Positions 1-9,485 of a stretch of DNA of 64,000 bases are shown piece by piece; position 1 is the first letter of the stretch; each line of letters starts with the position of its first letter. A program made the translations under genes and the position numbers. This DNA comes from ZYF759 sp046297455. Its GTDB lineage: Bacteria > Pseudomonadota > Alphaproteobacteria > Rhizobiales > Rhizobiaceae. The DNA lies in NCBI GenBank assembly GCA_046297455.1, contig JBKBIT010000005.1, forward strand, positions 62,001 to 126,000, written 5' to 3'. Below the pieces are notes generated by a model. That model was not told the DNA's origin and did not search any database. It saw nothing but the letters and a program-made list of their open reading frames with translations.

Positions 1-714
1 TGAACGGGGTGTAGGCGTGCTGGGTTGCCGACAGATAGTCCTGGACCTCATAGAACTGCGAGGTGTCGATCGTCACGTAGGGGTTTTCCTGGGCGTCGAT
101 CGCCCTGGTCTCCAGCGCGGTGAACACCTCGCCGAAAGCCATCGGCGTGGCGTTGGCACCCAGCGTCTGGAACGTGTCGAGGAAGATGTTGTTCTGCATG
201 ACGCGCACGCGCATGCCGTCGAAGTCTTCCAGCTTGGTCACCGGTCGCACCGAATTGGTGAGATTGCGGAACCCGTTCTCCCACCAGGCAAGGTTGATCA
301 GGTCGGAGCCTTCCAGCTTCTCGGTCATGAAGTCGCCGAACGAGCCGTCGAGGATTGCGTCGGCCTCGGCGGAATCGTTGAACAGGAACGGCAGGTCATA
401 GACGCCGAGTGCCGGCTCGATGCCGACCAGCGGCGAGGTCGAGGTGATCACCATTTCCTGCGTGCCCGAACGCAGGGCCTGGGTCGCGGTCAGATCGTCG
501 CCCAGAGCCGAGGACCAGAAGGCGTTGAGTTCCCAGGCGCCACCGGTGCGCTCGTCGATGCAGGCACGCATCGCTGCGACGCCGTTGCCGACGGGGTGGG
601 TTTCGGCAATGCCGTTCGAAAGCGTGATCGTGCGGCTGGAAATGTCTGCTGCCGCGGGGAATGCCAGCAGGCCCGCGATCGCGGTCGTTGCCGTCAATGC
701 TGCTAGGTGTTTCA
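1..714 (-). CDS. TRAP transporter solute-binding subunit, DctP family (partial)
   Basis: Periplasmic receptor of a tripartite ATP-independent transporter, which captures a small carboxylate and hands it to the DctQ/DctM membrane pair. The first 238 residues are present; the C-terminus runs off the left edge of the window. The first ~22 residues form a signal peptide (hydrophobic run ending AFPAAA). A DctP hallmark is visible: GEVFTALETRAIDAQENP, the segment that lines the ligand cleft and ends in the usual QENP. It is the first gene of a leftward set read apart from dctM and dctQ by a 47-base gap. The neighbouring acid-sugar dehydratases suggest a sugar acid as ligand, but this is inferred from context only. 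Confidence 0.88.
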
Positions 715-761
715 TCGTTTTATCCTCCCAAGGATCGGTCTTGACGTTCTGGTTCTTCTTC

Positions 762-2039
762 TCAGCGCAGCCATGCCAGCGGCGTAAGAACAAGCTCGGG
801 TACCGCGATCAGCAGCAACAGCACGGCGACCTGCGCGACAAGGAAGGGCCAGACGCCCCAGATAACCTTGCCGAGCGGCACGCGGGCCACGCCACTGACC
901 ACGTTCAGGACCACACCCACCGGCGGTGTCAAAAGGCCGATACAGGTGGTCATGACGAAGATGATGCCGAAATAGATCGGGTCGATGCCGGCCGCGCGGA
1001 TCACGGGCATCAGCACCGGCGACAGGATCAGGATGGTGGGCGCGAGGTCGAGCACGGTGCCCACCACCAGGACCAGAAGCACGATCACCAGCATCAGGAG
1101 CTTCGGATTGTCGATAACGGGCTGCAGGAAGCGGATGATCTCGTTTGGAATATTGGCCCGGGTGATGAGCCACGAGGTCACCAATGCCGCCGACACCAGG
1201 AACAGCACGACCGAGGTCGTCTTGGCGGCGCGCAGCAGCACGAAATAGAGGTCCGCGACCTTGAGTTCGCGATAGATGAACATGCCGACGAACAGGGCAT
1301 AGACGGCCGCGATGACGGCTGCTTCCGTCGGCGTGAAGATGCCGAAACGAATGCCGCCAAGAATGATCACCGGCATCATCAGCGCCCAGCCGGCCTTGAC
1401 CGTGGCCGAAAGCCGCTCGCTGCCCGTGCGGCGGGGCAGCGGCTCCACGTTCTCGCGCCGCGACACCAGCATCCAGGCTCCGACCAGCGCCAGCGCCATG
1501 ATGAGGCCGGGCACGATGCCGCCCATGAACAGGCCGGTAATGGAGACGTTGGCCGCGACGCCGAAGATGATGAAGGCGATCGACGGCGGGATCACCGGAG
1601 CGATCACGCCGCCGGCCGCCATCAGGCCCGCCGCACGCGGTACGTTGTAGCCGGCCTGCCGCATCATCGGGATCAGGATGGCGGCGAGCGCTGCGGAATC
1701 GGCGGCAGCCGAGCCCGACAGCGAGGCCATGATGACGGCGGCGATAACCGCGACGATGCCAAGCCCGCCCTTGATATGGCCGACCAGCGCGGTGGCGAAG
1801 TCGACGATGCGCTTCGACAGGCCGCCGGCATTCATCAATTCCCCTGCCAGAAGGAAGAAGGGTATGGCCAGCAGCGTGAAGGTGTTGGCGCCGGTGACCA
1901 TCTGCTGGCTGATGATCTGCGGGTTGAAGATGCCCATCCAGGTCATCAGCACCACGCCGCAGAACATCAGCGCAAAGGCGACCGGCACCCCGACGGCCAG
2001 CGTGGCAAAGAGCGTTCCCAGGAAAACACCGAGGATCAT
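762..2039 (-). CDS. TRAP transporter large permease, DctM family
   Basis: Inner-membrane subunit that carries the substrate, energised by an ion gradient. The 425-residue protein is hydrophobic throughout, as expected for the 11-13 helix DctM fold, and the length is typical. The start MILGVFLGTLFATLAVG and the GSAAADSAALAAILIPMM segment are characteristic of the family. Its start codon lies inside the end of the small permease gene (4-base overlap), so the two are translationally coupled. The solute-binding gene follows 47 bases downstream. Part of the probable sugar-acid uptake system. Confidence 0.93.
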   Translation of the reverse strand: MILGVFLGTLFATLAVGVPVAFALMFCGVVLMTWMGIFNPQIISQQMVTGANTFTLLAIPFFLLAGELMNAGGLSKRIVDFATALVGHIKGGLGIVAVIAAVIMASLSGSAAADSAALAAILIPMMRQAGYNVPRAAGLMAAGGVIAPVIPPSIAFIIFGVAANVSITGLFMGGIVPGLIMALALVGAWMLVSRRENVEPLPRRTGSERLSATVKAGWALMMPVIILGGIRFGIFTPTEAAVIAAVYALFVGMFIYRELKVADLYFVLLRAAKTTSVVLFLVSAALVTSWLITRANIPNEIIRFLQPVIDNPKLLMLVIVLLVLVVGTVLDLAPTILILSPVLMPVIRAAGIDPIYFGIIFVMTTCIGLLTPPVGVVLNVVSGVARVPLGKVIWGVWPFLVAQVAVLLLLIAVPELVLTPLAWLR

Positions 2040-2590
2040 CGCCGGGGCTCCTCGGGGGTGTCACTGGTATCGGGCAGATCGTATTCGCCCGTGAACTGGG
2101 CCATTTCGGCCTCCGACACCCTGCCGGTCACCACGCGCACGAGCCGGATCACCGCAATCAGGCCAATGGCAGCGCCGGTGAAATAGGTGACGCCATAGAC
2201 CCAGATCATCGAAATGCCGACCACGGCCGCGCTCATCGAGGCATTGATGGCGTGCTGCATCCAGGTGCCCCAGAACATGATGACGGCGCAGAGCAGGATG
2301 ATGGCATTGGAAAGCGCCAGGCAGACCAGGCGTCCCTTGGGACCGAGCAGGCGCACGAAGGTCTCGACACCGATATGGCCGTGCTCGCGAAAGGCCAGCA
2401 CCGCTCCGATGAAGGTCAGCCACACGAAGAAATAGCGCGACATCTCCTCGGAGAAGTTGATCCCGCTGTTGAACCCGTAGCGCAGCACCACATTGGTGAA
2501 CACCATGGCCACCATGCCGGCCAGCAGCGCCACCAAAACAAATTCGGTGAGCCGCACGACATGGGCCTCGATTCGGCCAATCCTGCTCAA
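2036..2590 (-). CDS. TRAP transporter small permease, DctQ family
   Basis: Four-helix membrane partner of DctM. Hydrophobic segments follow a short amphipathic start, and the motif EEMSRYFFVWLTFIGA is typical of DctQ. I chose a TTG start at 2590 (Leu-Ser-Arg-Ile-Gly) because a GGGGAGGAG ribosome site lies just before it and 184 residues is the usual size. A longer frame starting at ATG 2713 would run across the whole divergent promoter region up to the LacI gene and adds 41 residues of low hydrophobicity, so I consider it unlikely. The C-terminus overlaps dctM by 4 bases. Confidence 0.82.
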   Translation of the reverse strand: MSRIGRIEAHVVRLTEFVLVALLAGMVAMVFTNVVLRYGFNSGINFSEEMSRYFFVWLTFIGAVLAFREHGHIGVETFVRLLGPKGRLVCLALSNAIILLCAVIMFWGTWMQHAINASMSAAVVGISMIWVYGVTYFTGAAIGLIAVIRLVRVVTGRVSEAEMAQFTGEYDLPDTSDTPEEPRR

Positions 2591-2657
2591 GGCTCCTCCC
2601 CGGACATTTCCTGCGGCCGCTCCTGGCGCGGCCGATCTCCTCTTGTGCCGACTTAGA

Positions 2658-2678
2658 TGACAGCGTAAATCATTGTCA
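2658..2678. promoter_or_regulatory. candidate operator between TRAP genes and lacI-type gene
   Basis: The inverted repeat TGACA-11 nt-TGTCA sits in the divergent intergenic region, 39 bases before the lacI-type start and 67 bases before the chosen dctQ start. Its position fits a site through which the LacI-type protein controls both directions. The arms are only 5 bp, so this is a suggestion. Confidence 0.35.
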
Positions 2679-2716
2679 ATCGAAAAAGGGGCGGTATCGA
2701 GGGCTGACTGCACTCA

Positions 2717-3757
2717 ATGACGGAAAAAATATATAAAAATTCGTCACTTACACTAAAGGATGTGGCCAGGGAGGCGGGTGTTAGCGCAATCACCGCCTCG
2801 CGCGCCTTGCGCACGCCCGACATCGTTTCGCCCGACACGAGAGCAAGGGTGGAGGCGGCGGTCGAGGCCCTCGGCTATGTGCCCAACCCGGCCGCACAGG
2901 CGCTCGCCTCGGCCCGGTCGCGCGTGCTTGGCGTGATCATTCCCTCGGTGACCAACCAGATCTTCGCCGACTTCATGGCCGGCGTCATGGACACTGCCGA
3001 AGGCGGTCCGTTCGAGCCGCAATTCGCCAACACCCGCTACAAGGCGCAGCGCGAGGTCGAATTGTTGCGCCTGTTCGCGACCCAGCGCCCGGCGGGCATG
3101 ATCGTGACGGGCATCGACCAGTCTCCCGAGGCGCGGCTGCTCCTCAAGCAGATGGGTTGCCCGGTCGTGCAGGTGCTGGAGTACGGTGCCGATCCGATCG
3201 ACATGATGATCGGGTGCGACCAGACCGAGGCAGGACGTTGCGCCGTCCGCCACCTTGTCGATCAGGGCTATCGGCGCATCGGTTTCCTCGGCGCGCGAAT
3301 GGACCCGCGCGCCCAGCGTCGGCTGGCCGGCTACCGCGACGTGCTGGCTTCTGCGGGCATCGACGATCCGTCGCTCGTCGTCACCACGCCGCAACCCTCC
3401 TCGGCGAGCCTTGGCGGTCTTCTGATGGCCGATCTGCTGGCCACCGCCCCCGATGTGGACGCCGTCTTCTGCAACAATGACGACGTTGCCCTTGGCGCTT
3501 TGTTCGAATGCCAGCGACGCGGGATCCGGGTGCCGAGCCAGATCGGCATTGTCGGCTTCAACGATCTCGACGTCGTTTCCGTCAGCGTACCCTCGATCAC
3601 CTCGGTCAGGACCCATCGCTACGAGATGGGCGTCGAGGCCGTGCGCATGATCGGGGCGGCTTTGGAAAACGATCGGCCGGAAACGGCCGTCATCAACCAG
3701 GGTTTTTCGCTCATGGTCCGCCAGAGCACCCAAAGACAGGAGTCGGTCGGCGCATGA
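2717..3757 (+). CDS. LacI/GalR-family transcriptional regulator
   Basis: DNA-binding sensor, probably for the sugar acid or an intermediate handled by the adjacent genes. The N-terminal helix-turn-helix and hinge are clear: LTLKDVAREAGVSAITASRA followed by SPDTRARVEAAVEALGYVPN and the hinge AAQALASARS. The rest is the two-lobed periplasmic-binding-like effector domain (from LGVIIPSVTNQIFADF), with total length 346 as usual. The stop overlaps the start of the next gene as ATGA, so regulator and catabolic enzymes share a transcript, a common autoregulated design. The family also includes gluconate repressors; the ligand cannot be read from sequence. Confidence 0.93.
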   Translation: MTEKIYKNSSLTLKDVAREAGVSAITASRALRTPDIVSPDTRARVEAAVEALGYVPNPAAQALASARSRVLGVIIPSVTNQIFADFMAGVMDTAEGGPFEPQFANTRYKAQREVELLRLFATQRPAGMIVTGIDQSPEARLLLKQMGCPVVQVLEYGADPIDMMIGCDQTEAGRCAVRHLVDQGYRRIGFLGARMDPRAQRRLAGYRDVLASAGIDDPSLVVTTPQPSSASLGGLLMADLLATAPDVDAVFCNNDDVALGALFECQRRGIRVPSQIGIVGFNDLDVVSVSVPSITSVRTHRYEMGVEAVRMIGAALENDRPETAVINQGFSLMVRQSTQRQESVGA

Positions 3758-4728
3758 AGGTGCTTATCCTGGGAGCGGCCGGCATGATCGGCCGCAAGAT
3801 CGCGCAGCGGCTTGCCGCCGAAGGCCGGATCGCCGGCCAGTCGCTGGAAACGCTGACCCTCGTCGACGTGGTCGAGCCCGGACGACCGGACGGATTTGAC
3901 GGAGAGATCACCACCGAAGCCGTCGACCTGTCGGCGCCGGGCGTTGCAGAGCGCCTGGTCGGCCAGCGCCCCGACATCATCCTGCATCTGGCAGCCATCG
4001 TCTCCGGCGAGGCGGAAGTCGATTTCGACAAGGGCTACCGGGTCAATCTCGATGCCATGCGCGCGCTCCTGGAAGCGATCCGCTCCCTGCCCGACTATTG
4101 CCCAAGATTCGTCTTTGCCTCCTCGCTCGCTGTCTTCGGGCCGCCGTTTCCGGCTCGCATTCCCGACGATTTCGCGCCCCGGCCCGCGACCTCCTACGGT
4201 ACCCAGAAGATGATGTGCGAGCTGCTTCTGACCGATTACAGCCGCAAGGGCTTCGTCGACGGCATATCGCTGCGACTTCCCACCATTTGCATCCGCCCAG
4301 GTGCACCGAACCGGGCAGCGTCGGGTTTCTTCTCCGGCATCTTGCGCGAGCCGCTGGCCGGGCTGCCGGCCGTGCTGCCGGTGCCCGATTCGACCCGGCA
4401 TTATTTTGCCAGCCCGCGTGCCGCCGCCGGCTTCTTCTTGCACGCGGCCGGCATCGACACTGCCTCGCTCGGACAGCGGCGCGGCCTGATCATGCCCGGC
4501 CTGTCGGCAACAGTCGCCGATGAGATTGCGGCCTTGGACCGCGTTGCCGGGCCGGAGGCCGTGGCGCTCATCCGCCGCGAGCCAGACCAGCTGGTGGCCG
4601 GCATCGTTGCCGGCTGGGCGGAAGATTACGAGGCCACGCACGCACGCGAACTGGGTTTTGAGGCCGAGGCGGATATGGACGCCATCATCCGGGTCCATCT
4701 CGAAGACGAGACGGGCGCGGCGTCATGA
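3754..4728 (+). CDS. NAD-dependent epimerase/dehydratase-family protein, D-erythronate dehydrogenase-like
   Basis: Short-chain (extended SDR) oxidoreductase of 324 residues. The Rossmann motif VLILGAAGMIGRKIA is at the N-terminus. The catalytic Ser-Tyr-Lys set is recognisable as FASSLAVFG and SYGTQKMMCE (YxxxK as Y-G-T-Q-K). The overall pattern resembles the DenD group, which oxidises D-erythronate or related 4-carbon and larger acids at C2 or C3; the exact substrate is inferred. It starts inside the stop of the LacI-type gene (ATGA) and ends overlapping the next start (ATGA), so it lies in the middle of a tightly coupled operon. Confidence 0.85.
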   Translation: MKVLILGAAGMIGRKIAQRLAAEGRIAGQSLETLTLVDVVEPGRPDGFDGEITTEAVDLSAPGVAERLVGQRPDIILHLAAIVSGEAEVDFDKGYRVNLDAMRALLEAIRSLPDYCPRFVFASSLAVFGPPFPARIPDDFAPRPATSYGTQKMMCELLLTDYSRKGFVDGISLRLPTICIRPGAPNRAASGFFSGILREPLAGLPAVLPVPDSTRHYFASPRAAAGFFLHAAGIDTASLGQRRGLIMPGLSATVADEIAALDRVAGPEAVALIRREPDQLVAGIVAGWAEDYEATHARELGFEAEADMDAIIRVHLEDETGAAS

Positions 4729-5924
4729 AGATCACCGCCCTGGAGACGATCCGGCTGGCCGAGCGCCCCAACCTGGTCTGGCTTCAGGTCGAGACCGACG
4801 AGGGCGTGACAGGGCTTGGCGAGACCTTCTTCGGTCCCGGCGCGGTCGAAGCCCACCTGCATGAAACCGTGGCACCGCAGGTGATCGGGCGTGATCCGCT
4901 GCAGATCGACCTTCTGTCGGCAGAGCTGAACGGTTATCTGGGCTTCCGCTCCACCGGGGTCGAAATGCGCGGCAACTCGGCCTTCGACCTGGCGCTGTGG
5001 GATCTGTTCGGCCAGGCGACCGGACTGCCCGTCGCCCAGCTTCTCGGCGGCTTCACCCGGCAGTCGATCCGCACCTACAACACCTGCGCGGGACCGGACT
5101 ACATCAAGAAGGCAACCGGCCAGCAATCCCGCAATTTCGGCCTGGGCGAGAGTGATCTCGACGACCTCACCGCTTTCCTCACGCGGGCCGACGAACTGGC
5201 CCTGTCGCTGCTCGACGAAGGGATCACGGCGATGAAGATCTGGCCCTTCGACACCGCCGCCGAGGCGACGCGGGGCCACTACATCAGCACGCCCGATCTG
5301 AAGCGCGCCCTCGAGCCGTTCGAGAAGGTCCGCCGCGCCGCCGGCGACCGCATGGACATCATGGTCGAGTTCCATTCGCTCTGGCAGCTTTTGCCGGCCA
5401 TGCAGATCGCGCGCGCGCTGGGGCCTTTCGGCACATTCTGGCATGAGGACCCGATCCGCATGGACAGTCTTGCCAGCCTGAAGCGCTATGCCGAGGCAAG
5501 CCGGGCGCCCATCTGCGCCTCCGAGACGCTGGGTGGCCGCCATGCGTTTCGCGACCTCCTGGAAACCGGCGTGGCCGGCGTCGTCATGCTGGATGTGGCC
5601 TGGTGCGGCGGCCTGTCGGAAGCGCGCAAGATCGCAGCCATGGCCGAGGCCTGGCACCTGCCGGTCGCTCCTCACGACTGTACCGGTCCCGTGGTTCTGG
5701 CGGCCTCGACGCATCTGTCGCTCAACGCCCCCAACGCGCTGGTTCAGGAATCCGTGCGCGCCTTCTACCGGGGCTGGTATCGCGACGTCGTCACCGCGCT
5801 GCCGCCCGTTGTCGACGGCCAGATATCGGTTCCGCCCGGCGCCGGTTTCGGGCTGAAACTTCTTCCCGACCTCGAACGCGGCTGGACGGTCTCGCGCCGC
5901 CGCACGACCCAAGCCGACCTCTGA
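4725..5924 (+). CDS. enolase-superfamily acid-sugar dehydratase (mandelate racemase/muconate lactonising group)
   Basis: 399 residues with the lid domain first and the barrel after. The magnesium ligands are visible as E215 (VEFHS), E241 (HEDP) and E267 (SETLGG). The His-Asp dyad of the mandelate racemase subgroup is D290 (MLDVAW) and H317 (APHDC). K171 in TAMKIWPFD is at the position of the catalytic lysine, but the first lysine of the usual KxK pair is alanine. Such enzymes abstract the proton alpha to a carboxylate and remove water to give a 2-keto-3-deoxy sugar acid. The specificity is not readable. Start overlaps the preceding stop; the next gene follows after 10 bases. Confidence 0.9.
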   Translation: MKITALETIRLAERPNLVWLQVETDEGVTGLGETFFGPGAVEAHLHETVAPQVIGRDPLQIDLLSAELNGYLGFRSTGVEMRGNSAFDLALWDLFGQATGLPVAQLLGGFTRQSIRTYNTCAGPDYIKKATGQQSRNFGLGESDLDDLTAFLTRADELALSLLDEGITAMKIWPFDTAAEATRGHYISTPDLKRALEPFEKVRRAAGDRMDIMVEFHSLWQLLPAMQIARALGPFGTFWHEDPIRMDSLASLKRYAEASRAPICASETLGGRHAFRDLLETGVAGVVMLDVAWCGGLSEARKIAAMAEAWHLPVAPHDCTGPVVLAASTHLSLNAPNALVQESVRAFYRGWYRDVVTALPPVVDGQISVPPGAGFGLKLLPDLERGWTVSRRRTTQADL

Positions 5925-5934
5925 AAGGCCTGTC

Positions 5935-7725
5935 ATGTCCGGACCTCACGACACACGCGCCCGCCGAAAATTCCGCAGCCAGGAATGGTTCGACAACCCC
6001 AATAATCCGGGCATGACGGCGCTCTATATCGAGCGCTACCTGAACCAGGAATACACACGCGGCGAGTTGCAGGGCGAGCGTCCTGTGATCGGCATCGCCC
6101 AGACCGGCAGCGATCTCGCGCCCTGCAACAAGATCCACGTCTTCCTCATGGACAGGATCAAGGCCGGCATCCGCGATGCCGGCGGCGTGCCGATGGAGTT
6201 TCCTGTCCATCCGATCCAGGAAACCGGCAAGCGCCCGACGGCAGCGCTCGACCGCAACCTCGCCTATCTCAACCTCGTCGAGGTGCTGCATGGCTACCCG
6301 ATCGATGGCGTCGTTTTGACCACCGGCTGCGACAAGACCACGCCCGCCATGCTGATGGGCGCGGCGACCGTCGACCTGCCGGCGATCGTCCTGTCGGGCG
6401 GGCCGATGCTCGACGGGTGGTGGAACGGCCAGCTTGCCGGATCGGGAACGATCATCTGGGAAAGCCGCCGGCTGCTCGCCGAAGGCACCATCGACTACGA
6501 GGAATTCATGGAGCGCGTCTGCGCCAGCGCGCCCAGCCTTGGCCATTGCAACACGATGGGCACCGCCAGCACGATGAACGCGCTGGCCGAGGCGCTGGGC
6601 ATGTCGCTGACCGGCTGCGCGGCGATACCCGCGCCCTTCCGCGAGCGCATGGCGATGGCCTACGAAACCGGCCGGCGCATCGTCGCCATGGTGCACGAGG
6701 ATTTGAAACCGTCCGACATCCTCACCCGCCAGGCCTTCGAGAACGCCATCATGGTGAACTCCGCGATAGGTGGTTCCACCAACGCCCCGCCGCACTTGCA
6801 GGCCGTGGCCCGCCATGCCGGGGTAGAGCTATCGGTAAAGGATTGGCAGACGATCGGATTCGAGGTGCCGCTTCTGGTCAACATGCAGCCGGCGGGCAAG
6901 CATCTGGGCGAGGCGTTCCACCGGGCCGGCGGCGTGCCGGCGGTGATGGGCGAACTACTGAGCGCCGGCCTGCTGCATGGCGATGCCCGCACGGTCTCCG
7001 GCCAGACGATGGGCCAGAATCTCGACGGCAAGTCGAGCCGCGACACGGACGTCATCTGCACAGTGGCCGATCCGCTGCGGAAGAATGCGGGTTTCCTCGT
7101 GCTGTCGGGCAATCTGTTCGATTCCGCGCTGATGAAGACCTCGGTCATCTCGGAGGATTTCCGCCGCCGCTATCTGTCCCGCCCAGGCCAGGAGGGGGTT
7201 TTCGAGGGCCATGCCGTCGTCTTCGAGGGGCCGGAGGATTATCACGAGCGCATCAACGACCCCGCGCTCGGCATCGACGAGAACAGTTTCCTGTTCATCC
7301 GCGGCGTGGGCTGCGTCGGCTATCCGGGCTCGGCCGAAGTCGTCAACATGCAGCCGCCAGACGCACTGATCCGTGCCGGCATCAATCATCTGCCGACCGT
7401 CGGCGACGGACGTCAGTCCGGCACCTCCGAAAGCCCGTCCATCCTCAACGCCTCGCCGGAAGCGGCGGTCGGCGGCGGGCTGGCACTACTGAAGACCGGC
7501 GATCCGGTGCGGCTCGACCTCAATGCCTGCCGGCTCGACGCGCTGGTCGACGACGCCGAATGGCAGGCAAGGCGCGCTTCATGGACCCCGCCGGAAATCC
7601 GCAGCCAGACGCCCTGGCAGGAGCTTTACCGTGCCAATGTCGGCCAGCTGGCCGAGGGCGGCTGCCTGGAACTGGCAACGGCCTATCGCCGGGTTGGGCA
7701 GGACCTGCCGCGCGACAACCATTGA
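5935..7725 (+). CDS. IlvD/Edd-family sugar-acid dehydratase (L-arabonate/xylonate dehydratase-like)
   Basis: Iron-sulfur dehydratase of 596 residues. The cluster-binding cysteines are C64 (LAPCNKIH), C132 (TTGCDKTTPA) and C205 (GHCNTMGTAST), spaced as in the [2Fe-2S] pentonate dehydratases, and IMVNSAIGGSTNAP follows. It resembles the sugar-acid branch (arabonate, xylonate, gluconate) more than the branched-chain amino acid enzyme IlvD, because the N-terminus FRSQEWFDNPNNPGM is typical of that branch. Expected product: 2-keto-3-deoxy aldonate. It follows the enolase-superfamily dehydratase closely, so two unrelated enzymes of similar chemistry are co-expressed. Confidence 0.92.
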   Translation: MSGPHDTRARRKFRSQEWFDNPNNPGMTALYIERYLNQEYTRGELQGERPVIGIAQTGSDLAPCNKIHVFLMDRIKAGIRDAGGVPMEFPVHPIQETGKRPTAALDRNLAYLNLVEVLHGYPIDGVVLTTGCDKTTPAMLMGAATVDLPAIVLSGGPMLDGWWNGQLAGSGTIIWESRRLLAEGTIDYEEFMERVCASAPSLGHCNTMGTASTMNALAEALGMSLTGCAAIPAPFRERMAMAYETGRRIVAMVHEDLKPSDILTRQAFENAIMVNSAIGGSTNAPPHLQAVARHAGVELSVKDWQTIGFEVPLLVNMQPAGKHLGEAFHRAGGVPAVMGELLSAGLLHGDARTVSGQTMGQNLDGKSSRDTDVICTVADPLRKNAGFLVLSGNLFDSALMKTSVISEDFRRRYLSRPGQEGVFEGHAVVFEGPEDYHERINDPALGIDENSFLFIRGVGCVGYPGSAEVVNMQPPDALIRAGINHLPTVGDGRQSGTSESPSILNASPEAAVGGGLALLKTGDPVRLDLNACRLDALVDDAEWQARRASWTPPEIRSQTPWQELYRANVGQLAEGGCLELATAYRRVGQDLPRDNH

Positions 7726-7783
7726 GGGGCGCCGGCGCGCCTTTCGAACGCATGTGACGAAACCGATCAGGGAGGCCCGCCGC

Positions 7784-9325
7784 ATGCGGGCAAATGAGAT
7801 GGCCGCAGCCTATCCCGTCATCCGCCTCAATCCGGAGGATGGCGTCGCCATCGCCCGCGCCATGATCCAGCCAGGCACGATGGTGGCCGACGGCCTGGCG
7901 GCAGCCGAGCGCATCCCGCCCGGCCACAAGGTGGCGCTGCGTGCCCATGCCGCCGGCGAGCCGGTGCTGAAATTCGGCCAGATCATCGGCTTTGCGACCG
8001 AGGCGGTAGAGCCCGGCCGGCATGTTCATGTCCACAATCTCGGCATGGGCGATTTTGCCAGGGATTATGCCTTTGGCGTCGATGCGCGGCCGACCGAGCC
8101 GGCCGCGATACCGTCCACCTTCATGGGTATCAGGCGCGCGGACGGCCGTGTCGCCACGCGCAACCATGTCGGCATCCTGACCACGGTCAACTGCAGTGCC
8201 CACGTCGCAGACATCATCGCCGATGCCTTCAAGCGCAATCCCTTCAGCGGTGCCGATCCACTTGCGGAATTTCCCAATGTCGACGGCGTCGTGCCGCTTA
8301 CCCACAAGACCGGCTGCGGCATGGCGGAGGGCGAGCCGCTGCGCTTGCTCAGGCGCACACTGGCCGGCTATGCGCGCCATCCCAATTTCTCGCATGTGAT
8401 CGTGATCGGGTTGGGCTGCGAGGTCAACCAGCTCTCCGGCCTGATGCGGGAAGAGGGTATGGAAGGCCGGTTCCGCAACATGGACATCCAGGCCATGGGC
8501 GGCACGCGCAAGACGGTCGAAGCCGGCATGGAATTCGTGCGCGAGGTCCTGGCCGAGGCCAATGAAGCGGCGCGAGAAGAGGTGCCGGCAAGCGAGCTGA
8601 AAGTGGCGCTGCAATGCGGCGGGTCTGACGGCTATTCCGGTGTCACCGCCAACCCGGCGCTCGGCGTGGCCAGCGATCTGGTCGTCGCCAATGGCGGCAC
8701 GGTGATCCTCGGCGAAACCACAGAGACCTACGGTGCCGAACACCTCTTCACCCGCCGGGCGGTCAGCCGCGAGGTCGGCGAGAAGCTGGTCGGGCTGATG
8801 AGATGGTGGGAGGACTACACGCGCAAGGAAGGCGCGGAGATCAACGCCAACCCCTCGCCCGGCAACAAGGCCGGCGGGCTGACCACGATCCTGGAAAAAT
8901 CGCTCGGCGCCATGGCCAAGGCCGGCCGGACCAATCTGGTCGACGTGGTCGCCTATGCCGAAGCGGTAAAGGCGAAGGGCTTCGTGTTCATGGACACGCC
9001 CGGCTACGACCCCGTGTCGGCGACCGGCCAGGTCGCCGGCGGCGCCAATGTGGTCTGCTTCACCACCGGGCGCGGATCGGTTTTCGGCTGCAAGCCTTCG
9101 CCCTCGATCAAGATCGCCACCAATTCCGCCATGTACGAGCGCCTGAGCGAGGACATGGACATTAATTGCGGCACCATCCTCGACGGCGAGGAGACGGTGG
9201 AAGAGGCCGGAAGGCGCATCTTCGACACCATATTGCGGGTCGCCGGCGGCGAGCGCACCAAGAGCGAATTGTCGGGTTTCGGCGCGGCCGAGTTCGCGCC
9301 CTGGCAAATCGGCGCCACGCTCTGA
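7784..9325 (+). CDS. UxaA-family hydro-lyase (altronate/galactarate dehydratase-like), fused SAF and C-terminal domains
   Basis: 513-residue protein. The N-terminal ~85 residues form an SAF-type domain (AGEPVLKFGQIIGFAT, then HVHVHNL), followed by the large altronate/galactarate dehydratase domain (ATRNHVGILTTVNCSAHVAD, THKTGCGMAEG, VNQLSGLM, NPSPGNKAGGLTTI, TGRGSVFGCKPSPSIKIATN). Family members remove water from altronate, galactarate or related acids using iron. I chose the ATG at 7784, which follows GGAGG by 8 bases; the same frame is open further upstream but that part lies within the preceding gene. Third dehydratase in this operon. 160 bases separate it from the convergent response regulator. 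Confidence 0.9.
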   Translation: MRANEMAAAYPVIRLNPEDGVAIARAMIQPGTMVADGLAAAERIPPGHKVALRAHAAGEPVLKFGQIIGFATEAVEPGRHVHVHNLGMGDFARDYAFGVDARPTEPAAIPSTFMGIRRADGRVATRNHVGILTTVNCSAHVADIIADAFKRNPFSGADPLAEFPNVDGVVPLTHKTGCGMAEGEPLRLLRRTLAGYARHPNFSHVIVIGLGCEVNQLSGLMREEGMEGRFRNMDIQAMGGTRKTVEAGMEFVREVLAEANEAAREEVPASELKVALQCGGSDGYSGVTANPALGVASDLVVANGGTVILGETTETYGAEHLFTRRAVSREVGEKLVGLMRWWEDYTRKEGAEINANPSPGNKAGGLTTILEKSLGAMAKAGRTNLVDVVAYAEAVKAKGFVFMDTPGYDPVSATGQVAGGANVVCFTTGRGSVFGCKPSPSIKIATNSAMYERLSEDMDINCGTILDGEETVEEAGRRIFDTILRVAGGERTKSELSGFGAAEFAPWQIGATL

Positions 9326-9485
9326 CAAGCGAGGGTTAGGCTCAGAGCCTGATCCAAAAGTCGGCTGGGCGTGGCGAAAATGGTGATTTCGAGAACCGGG
9401 GCGAAGTGTACATGGGGGTACATGAGCACCGGAAGCGCAGAAAGCGCCATTTGCAGACCGTCCAGGCGACTTTAGGGTCAGTCTC

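Noticed and set aside
420..2186. 588-residue open frame on the + strand
   Set aside because: Antisense to the TRAP genes; its Asp/His/Arg-rich product matches no family.
2591..2713. N-terminal extension of the DctQ-type protein to ATG 2713
   Set aside because: It would place the start next to the divergent LacI-type start and leave no room for promoters; the added residues lack family similarity and a ribosome site precedes the TTG at 2590.
7520..9328. 602-residue open frame on the - strand
   Set aside because: Antisense to the UxaA-type gene, which has a ribosome site and family motifs.
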